DNA of 64,000 nt from Chlorocebus sabaeus (Eukaryota > Chordata > Mammalia > Primates > Cercopithecidae): assembly GCF_047675955.1 (NCBI RefSeq), contig NC_132915.1, positions 258,501-322,500 on the forward strand. Reading direction: 5' to 3'. Positions 47,885 through 58,867 of the stretch are shown here, in pieces. Both the position numbers and the translations under genes were made by a program. Position 1 is the stretch's first letter. Each line of letters begins with the position of its first letter. A model generated the notes under the pieces. The model searched no databases and was not told where the DNA came from. It saw only the letters and a program-made list of their open reading frames with translations.

Positions 47885-48890
47885 AGATTCCTTCCTCGGC
47901 TGGGGTCGCCGCAAGAGACCACTCGACACGGAAGTCACAGCGGAGAGATTTATTGCTAGCGCGCTAGGGTCCTATGTCCAAAGTTGGCCACAGGACCTCG
48001 AATGCTTGTTACAGACAGTTTATAAAGGCAAAAACTACAAAAATTCACAAAGCTTGAGGTGCAAGATGATTGGAGCAGGTTATGGCCTGAGCAAGATGTC
48101 TTACTCTAATTGGTTGGTTTGAACCTGGTTTGAACCCGCACGGGGTATTTCCCAGACTTGTTCTTCTGTTTGAGTTCCAGGAATATGGGTGGGTGTTTTA
48201 GATAGCCACACGGACATCAGGCGGGTGCTTTAGATGGCCACCTGGTCGTTGGGTGGGTGCTTTGAGATAGCCACCTGGTGTGGCTTTTCTAAGCTTCTAA
48301 GTTTCTAAGTCTCTAAGTCTCTGAGCTTCTAAGTCTATAAGTTTCTAAGTCTCTAAGTTTCTAAGTCTATAAGTTTCTAAGTCTAAAAGTCTAAAGGTTT
48401 CTAAGTTTCTAAAGGCTTCTAAGTTTCTAAATCTATTTTCAGGAGGAGTAGAGTGAAGGCCAGGATGGTGGCAGGTCAGTGAGGTCTTAGAACGGCTTTC
48501 CCTTAGCCCCGTCCTTAGTCAACTTGGGTGCCCGGAGCAAGTGAGCCACTAAGAAATGGCAAGATTGAGTCAGGTCCATCATTCTAGGCAGACAGGGGTT
48601 ATGGGAAGAGACCAAATCTTTTTTTTTTTTTCTTGGGACCGCAGATACCCATACCATCTCCCGACTGGCTGGTGAGAACCCGGTTGGCGTAGCAGCTGCC
48701 TTCTTGGGCGGAACGCCCCACGGCCAAAGCTGTCAGGACACCTGGCGTCCAGACTGGCAACTGTCCCTTTGTAGAGAAGGGAGGAGTCCTGGATACCACG
48801 TTTTCTTCGCCTGGCAGCTGCTGATTGATTCTCCGCAAGCTTTGACATCATTGTCACAGAGAGGGAAGCTGTGGCTGTATATTTGCTCAT
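47885..48890 (-). mobile_element. Class I-like solo LTR on the reverse strand (boundaries approximate)
   Basis: On the - strand a TATAAA (48024-48019) is followed 70 bp downstream by an AATAAA (47954-47949) and then a U5-like end (gtcgagtggtctcttgcggcgacccc). This is the order expected of a retroviral LTR with a short R region. A second tandem repeat, about 31-33 bp times three (gggtgttttagatagccac...), lies at 48188-48281, and the 10-bp repeat at 48288-48432. I could not place the outer TG/CA ends. The family is unknown to me. Confidence 0.55.
48288..48432. repeat. ~10-bp minisatellite (ctaagtytctaag) in the LTR U3
   Basis: About 14 variants of a 9-10-bp ctaagttt/ctaagtct unit. It lies within the U3 side of the LTR on the - strand. 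Confidence 0.9.
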
Positions 48891-51395
48891 CCTAGTTTTA
48901 AAGGTTTTTTGAATGAAAATAGGATTGACAATTAAAGACCATAGAGAAAATTATCAATTATTAAAATCTTCACAATATGCTTCACTCTAAGGAAAAACTA
49001 TAAAGCTCCCTCTTACACAGGCTTATTCTTAAAAGATTTGATTGTGCAATAAAAGACTTCTGAATGCTTCTGCTAGTTCCTGACTATTGCATGCACAATT
49101 TTCTTAAGTACCTCAATTTGCAAATAAACGGTATGCAGGTACATGCCCAAGAATGAATGTGACCAGCTTTTTCCTCCACTCCCGCCTCCCGGGTTAGACA
49201 GGGTGTTGTCCTGTTTATTTTTATCTCCCCGCCAATGTGTAATAGAATAAGCAAAACACAACGTGCTGGTACAAAGGGCCTGTTGTCTTCAGCTCTCTAA
49301 TTGTGCTCCTTTCTGCTGGGAAGGAAGCCGTCGTCAATTTCTGTCATCATCTTAAGTAGCAAGGCTGCACAGCTTTGAGGATTTTTCTTCGCTTGTTCTT
49401 TATTGGCTTTACTTGAATTTTTGATCCTTCAAACCGAAACCACCATACTTTTAAACCATCCTTCTTTAGATTTCAGGGGATGTGACCCCCTGATTTCAAG
49501 GCAAGATGCAGCCATAGTGATTTTTTGCCTCAGGAATCAGACTGTGAGTCTCAAATTAGTTTATGCCTTTCGGTTCACCATGGCTGCCAGCTTCTCGACG
49601 GTCTCTGATGTGCTGCATAGTTTTGTTTTGTGCGTGGGTTTTGTTACTTGTTATTGTTGTCGTTTCTCAGATTTTAATAAATTCTCAATTTTCTTTCTGC
49701 ATGGATTGTTTTTTAAAAAGATGTTGAATGGGCATTTCTTTCCCGTTTGGCAGTATAACTCTTCTCTCCTTTTTTGAACAGGTGGGTGTGAATGATAGAA
49801 AGCAGCTCATACCATCCTTTTTTTCTGCAAAATTGTAATCCCTTGTTTACTGGCAGCCCTGCCGTTGCTGTAGAGATGAACAGACAGAATGAGCTGTGAA
49901 CTGCGAGGCACGTGCAAGGCGATTTGTGCCCATGTGTGCTTCCCCTTTGTTGCTTTCTTTGTGTCACTTTCTCCGTTTTCTCTTTTATTTCAGTTTTCCT
50001 TCTTGAGAAAATTATTGGACTTTATTTGCATCCTATGTTATAGGCGGGGCCTTTCCGGTTCTAATGTGTTCTGGTTCTTTCGTGTTTGTGTTCCTGAAAT
50101 AGTAACTGGTATTCATGAAGCGATGTTCTTCTGGGACTCCTGGCTGGGATGATTTTGTTCGTCTTGACAATACCAGTTTGTACTGAGCAAGGTAGGTAGT
50201 GAGAATGTGCGTGTGTTCCGTTTTTTACAGAGCGGGTATAAGAGGACATGTAATGTCCCGAAGTCACTTAGAAGCAGGAAGTCAGGGAGACAAGTAAAAT
50301 GGCCTCATCTTGTGATGACTCAGAGTCTGGTGGTCCAGACTTAGGCAAGGCTGATCTGTAACTGTGTCTAAGGCAGCGAGTGCGTGGTTTAGGGTCTCCA
50401 CACAGGAACCTTGCTGTCCCTGTGAGTGAAGATGTCGTTGAAGGTCAGCATTCACTGTGGGCTGGCTTTGAGGCAGCCATAGAATCTGGATACCAGGCAA
50501 ATTCCTGATCACGTGAGTTTTTGGGGGGCCAGGCTCTCTCTCTCTTCTGTTGGAGCAACAGGCAGAGTGAACTCACAGCTTTTGGGTTAACTAGAATCTT
50601 CTTTTTGCCATGAAACAGCTGTGTTGCTTGTCAGATCGAGAAGTAGCATCTTATCATCATTATGCCGTGATTCTTCGCCCTCTGAAAGATTATGCTTAAG
50701 TGTTTGGTTTTCTTTGAACTGTTCTCCCCACACAAAGACTGCCAGTCCCGCCTTCAGAGAACACTGCTGAGGCCATCCTTCAAGAGCAATTGTCAGGCCT
50801 TTTAAAGGGCTTCCTGAAGCAGTCATTCCTCTGCCTGCGTTCGTAATCTCTCTATTGATGTCATCCTAGGTTCCTAATGTCTTCCAGCCCTTGAACCTGA
50901 GGCAGCCGGTCGGCACCACCTTGCCATTTTTCCATTACAAAGAAAAGGCTTTTCCCCGCCTTCCCACTTATTTCTCTACTGAAGTATCATTACTGAGTAG
51001 AACATACACTCCCTGGGTGAAAAAGAACAATGGAGTTCAGTGCACAAAGTTGCCTAACTTGGGATATTCCCAGTCTTGCCAGCTCTTTCTCCTTAGACCA
51101 GTACCCAGAGTGAGCAAATACTGCCAGCTTCTGTACTGCTGATGCAGGCATGTGGGCATGGAGCTGTGTAAGTCGTTCTGTTAAGGGTAGATTTCTTTTA
51201 GGGAAAACACCAACTCTGGAAAGTCCTCAGGCGAGGTACAATGTGTGAACAGCTCTGCCGGAGGGAATATTGCCAAGATGCAGCCGGAGCCCACCTCTGC
51301 ACCATAGAGGCCTGTTTGCATAAAGTGGGTGAGAAATTGCCTTGTTTCTACATTTCACCTCTAATAAGTAATTGGAAGAGTGTCTCAGCCACCTT

Positions 51396-51698
51396 TTCTT
51401 TTTTCTTTTTTCTTTCTTTTTTGAGACAGAGTCTCACTCTGTTGCCCAAGCTGGAGTGCAGGGGTGCGATCTCGGCTCACTGCAACCTCTGCCTCCCAGG
51501 TTTAGGCAGTTCTCCTGCTTCAGCCTCCCGAGTAGCAGGGACTACTGGCACACACCGCTTCACCTGGCTAATTTTTTGCATTTTAGTAGAGACAGTGTTT
51601 CACCGTGTTGCCCAGGCTGGTCGCGAACTCCTGAGCTCAGGCAGTCCACCCGCCTTGGCCTCCCCAAGTGCTGGGATTACAGGCGTGCGCCCAACACT
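51396..51698 (-). mobile_element. Alu SINE, antisense
   Basis: From a CT-rich tail ctttttcttttttc to ggcgtgcgccc; the last dozen consensus bases are lost. Confidence 0.9.
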
Positions 51699-53056
51699 TT
51701 TCTTTAAGAGAAGTGTTAACTTGATTATGTTAAAAGGCCACAGATGTGAGGGGGATGTGCCCTTCAAAAATGGATTACTTTTTTTAAAAAAATTGAATAC
51801 TAAGTGGGAGTTGAGGTACATTGCACAAATCTGCCCTGATTTAACCCCAGAGTGGAGCTCAGAGTAGAACATGTTATATTGCATGGTTAACTAACCATGC
51901 TATTTATAGAGGTGACTCCTCGGAAAGTCTAGACATTGTTCCCAGAAGACGGAATGCCAAATCTGCAGTCATTGAGCAAACCGAATCTGCTCCTACCTTC
52001 CCAACTAGCTTGCTAAGAATAATCACCTCCCTGTTTCTCACCATAAAATGGGAGTCTTGGAACTTCATTCTAAGAAAGTGTGGATGATAGTTGGGTTCCC
52101 CAGCCAAGACTTGGGGTAGGTAAGGAGGAGGGGGTGCTCCTGTGAGCCTGGTACTACCCTACCCACCCTTGGCCTGTGATCCTTGGAGCCCACCTTGCTG
52201 AGTTGTTGGAAACCGTGGTTGGCAGGTCCTAGTTTTTGAGTAGGTCTCCTCTAAGAGGACATCCTGAGGACCTCAGGATGGTGCTTCTCTTTGGGGATGA
52301 GCCAGCTGCAGTTTTGCCTTTTTCCGTAGATGTGCAGTCGTAGAACCTCCTGTTGGAAGCTGGCAGTTGGAAAGGGGTGGATGGACAAAGCCAAGAACTC
52401 ACTCGATAAACACGTATCAACAGACAGGTCTGATGAATGCTAATGATGCTGTGGCCTCGAGGAAGCATGGACCTTTAGCCTGAATCTACACTGGGAGTTT
52501 CTAAAGTTGATTTCAAGGAAGACTAGTTTTGTGGAATGTTAATAATGTGGGAAAAGGAACTGTAGGTTAATTAGTTTAGGAAATAAATGGATTAAACAAA
52601 CTTAAAAGAGATTCTTTACTGGAGGGCTTCTAAGAAAGCCTTTAATATTCTTATGATCCTGATTTAATGTCCTAGTATATCTGTGCATCTTGAAGACAGA
52701 GACAGGATAGGCAGTATCCCCCAACTGTTATGCCGAGGGACCCCTTTTACAGTGAGCGTTTCGTGGAGCCACTGTGGTTTCAAAAAAACCCACCTCCTCA
52801 AAACACACTTTGGGAAATGATTCTCTTCAGAAATATCTGGGAGTCCCTGATACAGCTGGAGAAGGAATTCACCTTTCATTCTGTCGGTGTGAGTGAGGAC
52901 CTGACCTGCACACGTCAAGCCCTGGGCAAGGGCTTTGCTTTCCAGCAGTGAGGAAGCACAGGTCCTGCCCTCTCGGGACTCACAGTTTGGTGCTGGAGGC
53001 CCCCATGCTTTTCTGTTTATAGACCTCTTTTTGAGCAATTACCCAATTCATATATC

Positions 53057-53057
53057 T

Positions 53058-53096
<39 letters not shown>
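53057..53096. repeat. TTTA microsatellite
   Basis: About ten TTTA units in an uninterrupted run. Confidence 0.95.
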
Positions 53097-53331
53097 TGTG
53101 TTGTATGCATTTAGTACAATGTTAATATATTAGGTACACTACAAAACACATACACAAAGTAGAAAATGTGAAAGGATGAGAAAAAAAATTATGAAAAGTA
53201 AATTCTATCACTTTCCCCCTTCATCCCAAAGAATTAGCATGTGCCCTGGGATCCCTTCAGCTGCCTGGGCCCTACCCTGGAGACTCTGGCTCAGTGAACT
53301 GAGCCGCAGTCTTGGTATCTGGAAGGCTCAC

Positions 53332-53550
53332 AGGTCCTCCCAGCTGACTCTGCTGCAGGTGCTGGAGCGCAGTGTGTTACGTGGTAACAGGTCCTCCCAG
53401 CTGATCCTGCTGCAGGTGCTGGAGCGCAGTGTGTTACGTGGTAACAGGTCCTCCCAGCTGACTCTGCTGCAGGTGCTGGAGCGCAGTGTGTTACGTGGTA
53501 ACAGGTCCTCCCAGCTGATCCTGCTGCAGGTGCTGGAGCGCAGTGTGGTG
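53332..53550. repeat. 57-bp minisatellite, four units, dimeric higher order
   Basis: Units begin (aggtcctcc) at 53332, 53389, 53446 and 53503, exactly 57 bp apart, and alternate between cagctgactctgctg and cagctgatcctgctg, so the true period is 114 bp. Because 57 is a multiple of three, each strand has an open frame (19-residue repeat, for example a 139-codon ORF at 53176-53595). I take this as a by-product of the repeat. Each unit contains gctgcaggtgctggagcgcagtg, the 5' arm of the mir-2278 hairpin. Confidence 0.93.
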
Positions 53551-53612
53551 TGTGGGGACTGTGTGGACAGGTATCAGCTGGATGGCTTGCACTGACTCCA
53601 GACCTTGCCATC
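53518..53612 (+). ncRNA. MIR2278: Probable mir-2278 precursor, ortholog
   Basis: From memory, human MIR2278 lies on the same strand in this part of C9orf3/AOPEP, about 50 kb downstream of the first coding exon, which matches the distance here. Its precursor text (gctgcaggtg-tggag-gcagtg, then ggggactgtgtggac, then gcttgcactgactccagacc) can be followed through 53523-53612 with a few differences. The hairpin is supported: gcaggtgctggag (53526-53538) pairs with ctccagaccttgc (53596-53608) at 11 of 13 positions, and cagtg (53541-53545) pairs with cactg (53590-53594). The human mature sequence comes from the 5' arm. This copy differs in the seed region (gagcgcagtg versus the human gagagcagtg as I remember it) and is shorter in the following loop-side stretch, so production of the same mature RNA is uncertain. 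Confidence 0.75.
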
Positions 53613-53865
53613 ATGTCACAAGTGAGAAGGTCAGAAGGAGGCTGGAGCGTGCCGGCGAGTGGTGAGAAAGCTCCCTGGTGACGCTTCCTGCCTGTCTGTT
53701 GCTCAGAAGGAGGCTGTGCTTCCTGGGAGCTGCATCCAGTCACAGGCGGGGACTTTGGGCAAGTCACTGGGCCTCCCTGGCCTAATTTTCTTCCCTGGAA
53801 AAGTAAGGGGTGATTTAGAATAACCTGCAGAATGTCTTAGGGCCCCTACATTTGATTTCACTGGG

Positions 53866-54163
53866 GTTTTTTTTTTTTTTTGAGACGGAGTCTCACTCTG
53901 TCACCCAGGCTGTAGTGCAGTGATGCGGTCTCGGATCATTGCATACTCTACCTCCCGGGTTCAGGCGATTCTCCTGCCTCAGCCTCCCGAGTAGATGAGA
54001 TTACAGGTGCACGCCACCACGCCCGGCTAATTTTTGTATTTTTAGTAGAGATGAGGTTTCACCATGTTGGCCAGGCTGGTCTTGAACTTCTCACCTCAAG
54101 CGATCCACCTACCTCAGCCTCCCAAAGTGCTGGGATTACAGGCATGAGCCTCTGCACCTGGCC
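53866..54163 (-). mobile_element. Alu SINE, antisense
   Basis: From the T tail to ctgcacctggcc, complete. Confidence 0.92.
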
Positions 54164-56424
54164 TTTAATCAGGTTTTTTATTTGAACAGGTTTGGGAGTG
54201 ATTCAGTTTCCTTCAGCAATTTAAAATACATGTATATTTTCTTTTGGATGTAAGAGCTAGTTAGATCATGAGGCTTGGATTTTCTTGGACTCAGCGGGTA
54301 CCCAGGCAGTAGTAGGTGTTTAAATTTTAGGCCCCCAAGCAAAAGTTTCGAAGGGGGCCTCTTTTACCCTTGTTAATTGCAAAATAAACAGATCTCAAGG
54401 GCAGGGGCCCCTTTTCATGATAACTGCCTCTGTTTTGTGCACCATCAGTGAAAAGCATCATTTCAAATACTCCATCAGGAGTGGGCTCCATCACTGAAGG
54501 CCTCCTTCCTTCAGCCCGGCAATTTACCACTCAGACCCCCTCCTTTGACCCCTCAGAGTCAGTGCCTAACCTGCCCCCCAACCCGTCACATGTCTTTAGC
54601 TTCCAGATATCTCCATATGCAAGCTAATAAGTTGCACATACATATGTTTGAACAGTTGTCAGGCTTGTCTGCTGCTCAAACTATGCTTTAGTTTAAAACA
54701 ACAACAGAGAACTCAGGGGGGGATGGATGAAGACATTTCAGATGTGCCTGCAGGTGGTGGTGTTCTGACCTTGACAGTCAGTTTTAAATGAGTTGTCAAG
54801 TACCAGTGTGTGCTTCTGGGCACCCCCACCTGGAAGATATTATGTCCCCTAGGCTTTATGTACCCCAGCAGGCAGGCATGAGGTCCTTGGATTTTGTTTT
54901 CATTGATGGAAGGTTAATGCATGCATGGCAGAACTTTACTGAGAGGGCCCCAGCTACAAACCCTGTTTTCATTTAATTCTGATTTCTCTTCTCCCTTGGC
55001 CTTTCCCTCCCTGCCCCCAGACCTCTTCCCTCTGGACTCTCTCCACTCCCCATCAGCCCTCCCTTCTCTACCACAGCTGCCCCCCACCACCACTTCTTTG
55101 GCTTCAAACCATTTCTCCTGGCTTTGATATCTCCTTGCAGAGCTGTAAGCAATCAGGAGATTATGGGTCCCAGAGCTCAGCAGGGTGCACTGCCTGATAG
55201 GGCGTTCGGCCCCAGTCTCCAGGCCACTGCACGAAATTGCACCCAGAAAGCCTGCCCAGGCCCCTGTGCCTGTCCCGGTAACCACTTGGGTGCAGCCCTC
55301 AGAGGCGGCATCTCCTCAGCTTACGTGTTGTCTGGGGAGAACTTAGGATTATTCTAACCTTTCCAGTGGTCCAGGTTCATCTGTCTGAATTTTACCTGTT
55401 TAAACTTGGAGCGTCTCCCATGCCCTCAAAGGCCGCATATGCTTGTGCTGGAAGTTAGGGTGAGGAGAATAAATGGACAGATGAAAGGAACCTGTTGGAT
55501 TCATCCTCCTGCCTACCAACACTTGGATAGTTTCAAGTTATTTGAGGGTACAGCTGATGGTCCTTTATCCAGGGAACACGTCTTCTTCAGCTTCCTTGTC
55601 CAAGGCTCCCGCATGTTCAAGGAGACCTGCACTATGTTTCCAAAGGCAGAGGTGAGGGAAAGGGGGCTCGTTCTCAGGACCACGTGCACATCTTCTCGCT
55701 CTGTAATACTTCCTTAAACTTGGGAAGAAGTGGGCCCAGAACTAGATCTTACTTCTCTGATGGATAGTACCACCAACAATGTGCTCCACTGTTCGGTGGG
55801 CTCCCGGGGACGTATGAAGGAGAGGGTCCCTGCCTGGCCCCTTAGATATCTTGCTGAGATCTCACTTAGAGTCTAAGAGGAAGACCAGTGCTTGCCAACC
55901 TGTCCTTCCCAGAATCTGGAAGTCTTCCCAAGGCCATAGAAGTGCATCACACTCTCGCTCCAAGGGACTCAGACCACTTTCTCTTTATACCCCGTGCCTG
56001 AGGGGCACCTCTGTAAGGGAATCTTATTACTTACCTTTGGCACAAGTCCTCTCCTGGGATTTCCCAGGCAGAATGCTGAGTAGAGGAGGCCGAGAAATGT
56101 GTGGGATGAGAGTGACTGGACCATGCTTCCTGCCACTGGGAGGAGCCTGCTGTCAGAGAATGTAGGAGAAGCAGAATAAGGGAGAGAAATGGCATTCACT
56201 GTGTGCCCCTGCCCTTCCTATGGATCTCTCAGCCTTCAAATAAGGACTTTATTTGGTCAAAGCTGGTTGAGTTGAGTTTCTGTTGTTTACACCCACAGCC
56301 CTGAATAATTTACAAAGGGACACTTCCCTTTTGCTTTTTATAAGCAAAAGCATCAGTTAGACCTTAGGATTGGGAAGGGGAGTCAGTGGTGTGGACCTAA
56401 AAGGAAGAAGCTGAAGCACCAAGT

Positions 56425-57250
56425 ATAATTTAAAGCGTTTTATTGAGCCAAAGTGAGGATGGCTGCCTGGACAGCTCAGACCCAAGGAACCTTGGATATG
56501 AGCTCCCTTCTGCCTTTGTTACAAGCAGGTTTTTAGAGGCAAAAAAGGGGACAAGGAGTGTGCTGTACAAAGTGGTTTGTGAGGAGTTCTCGTGGGTTTT
56601 AGAAATCACATTGATTAGTGATTGGCTGTATGTTGTTAAGCTATAGGGGTGGGTTGTGGAGTCTGCTGTGGCGTCGTTAGGTGGATTTATAGCTATTATA
56701 ACTCACCTTCTTCAGATTAAAGATCTTGGTTGCTTTGAGTAAACCAGACAGTGTCTGGACTGATGAAGGTCCACCTCTGGCCTTCAGATTCTTTAATGAT
56801 GATGCCACCTGACTTTACGGCATTCGGGATGTCCTCAGATAATGTCCCCTCTCACAAACAAGCTCCAGGTCCTTCCACAGCCCTGCTCTCACAGGCTCCC
56901 TGCAACTTCCTTCCAGACTAGCCCTTTCCTCCCCCTCACCAGCCTGTGCTAAGACCTGGAATCCTTGCTCCTCAGAGAGGCCTCTCTGCTCTGCCCCTCC
57001 CATGGTTTTCCACCCACCAGGAAGGGCAAGCTGTGCTTTCTGCTTCCCTGAGGAGTTTCTCCTGCAGGGTGATGAGTCCCAGCAGGTGCTGACAGTGGAT
57101 CAGGGCCCGGGCTTCTATGGCTCTTGGCCTCTGAAGCACAGGGCAGGTGGATCCTAATGGTGAGTTGTTTGCTTGAGCTGAGCTGCAGAAATGGGCTGGA
57201 GCATGAGCACGGGCAAGCCCCAGACAACCGAGAACATTTAATGTTCTGCT
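56425..57250 (-). mobile_element. Probable 3' LTR/3' end of the reverse-strand endogenous retrovirus
   Basis: On the - strand an AATAAA (56444-56439) lies near the left edge. About 85 bp upstream of it is a degenerate TATA-like tttttagaggcaaaa block arranged as in the LTR at 47.9 kb. It follows the pol remnant in the correct order for a 3' LTR. Boundaries are not resolved. I see no clear env between pol and this region. Confidence 0.4.
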
Positions 57251-57589
57251 CCCCACGGGATGGAATGTGAGATTGATGCTCAAGGACCTCTACCCTGGCT
57301 GTGTCCAAGCTCTTGACCGCCACAAGAAGGAATTCAAGGACAAGTTGGAAGATAAAGTACACACTCAAGAAAAGGGAGTTTGGTGTACTAAAGAGAGAGT
57401 AGTCCTGTGCAAGGGAGGTTGGGGTTTCTGTAACCAAGGGGTGGAATATCCAGCTGAGCAGTGGGGTCATTGAAATTATGTAGCAAGGTAGTCTATTGGT
57501 AAATCTTTCAAACTCGCAGTTTAATCCTGAATTGTTAGCATAAGAACAACAGGTGTGGTTTATTACCACACAAACCCCTCCAGTTGGTT

Positions 57590-58506
57590 CCTGCTCTGGC
57601 CCTGTTGGGGACTTATATGATGGCTTAATAATGAGCGCAAATCCTGCAAAATATTGCTGTACTCAGGAAAGTTCTGAGTTGCTTCTTCATTTGTGGCGGT
57701 CCCACCTTTTAGACGGCCTCCTTTCGCTCTGTGGAGAAGGTCTGGTTTCCTGGGCTTAGGATGTACCCCGGGTATGTAATTTTTGGTTTTAGAAATCTAG
57801 GCCTTGGATGGAGAGACCTGATACCCAAAGAGGGAGGTTAGGACTTGAACGGCATTCTTCTCTAAGTCCTCTTTAGTGGGACTGCATACAAGGATGTCAT
57901 CCACATATTGGAGAACGACTCCCCATTTCCAGCTCTGGCTCCCTTTATTCTTGTGCCAAGGCATTTCTGAACAAGTGAGGGCCATCCCTGAAGCCCTGAG
58001 GCAGTACTGTCCAGGTGTGCTGCTGGGTAGTACTAGTTCCAGGATTAGTCCTCTCCAGAGCAAACAAATACTGAGAGTCAGAACGCAAAGGGATACAAAG
58101 GAAGCGTCCTTCAGATACAAGACTGTGAACCGGTTGGTCTCCTGGTATTCGGGTGAATATGGCACAAGGATTTGGCACTGTTGGACATAAGGGAATTACA
58201 GCCTCATTAATGGCTCTCAAATCTTGAACTAGACGATATTCTCTGTTTGGTTTTTGGATAGGGAGGACCAGGAGTATTACAAGGAGACTGACATGGAATC
58301 AGGAAGCCATGTTTTAAAAACTTGTCAATTAGAGGTCGGAGTCCTTGCCTGACTTTTGGTTTGAGAGGATATTGATGCTTGTGTGGGAAATTATTTTTGC
58401 CTTTTAAAGAGGTGATCACTGGCTGAGCATAAATTGCTTTGCCAGGGATTTCTTGGTCCCGTATTTGTGGGTCTGAGACCTTATTTTGGGAGGGATCTCC
58501 TGTCAT
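57590..58506 (-). pseudogene. Endogenous retrovirus pol (RT) remnant, reverse strand
   Basis: Read on the - strand, this is a broken reverse transcriptase of a gammaretrovirus-like (class I) ERV. An ORF at 58506-58207 carries the N-terminal RT region (PLIDKFLKHGFLIPCQSPCN). The next frame has VLPQGFRDGPHLF. A third frame has the RT active site YVDD at 57907-57896 and GYQVSPSKA at its end. Beyond 57797 pol-like text continues in broken form to about 57590. At least two frameshifts and several stops separate the pieces, so it cannot make an active enzyme. No RNase H, integrase or env was recognised. Confidence 0.88.
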
Positions 58507-58835
58507 TCTGAGGCTGGCCTAAGAAACAATACTGCCAAACAGGAGGCCCCCCGGGGCCTGGTAAATGTGAAGTGGCCTCAGGGGTGGCTGGGAAGTCCCG
58601 TCCCAGTGAAAGAGTAGAATACTCTGGCATAACTAGAAATTCATGAGTCACCATGTAGTTTCCTAGCCCGCAGTTCAGAGGCACTGTAAAATGTTTTGAT
58701 TTTTGGGGTGCCATTGACACCCGTGACAGTGCGGCTTTCGGAAGATAAGGGCCCAGAGTGGCCATTCGGGACAGAGTAACTGGCCCCCGTGTCAGTTAAG
58801 ACGTTGATGTTCTTAGTTGCCATGTCAAGAGTCAC
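58481..58835 (-). pseudogene. Endogenous retrovirus protease remnant, reverse strand
   Basis: A retroviral aspartic protease relic. The catalytic triad DTGAS is present at 58793-58779 (VLTDTGASYSVP). A second frame (58765-58481) continues the domain with VMPEYSTLSLGRDF and similar text. The domain is split over two frames. It lies between the gag nucleocapsid and the RT, as in a gag-pro-pol provirus. Confidence 0.85.
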
Positions 58836-58867
58836 CTGAGGCTCCTCAGTTATGGTGACCAGGCCTT

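Noticed and set aside
51881..51900. 9-bp perfect inverted repeat gcatggtta/taaccatgc
   Set aside because: It is too short, and such palindromes are expected by chance in 64 kb.
53176..53767. 139-codon (+) and 158-codon (-) ORFs with a 19-residue repeat
   Set aside because: They come from the 57-bp minisatellite and the microRNA locus; the 57-bp unit happens to keep frame. No known domain.
54914..55285. 123-codon - strand ORF rich in Gly/Glu/Arg
   Set aside because: It is low complexity (GA-rich) and has no similarity I can recognise.
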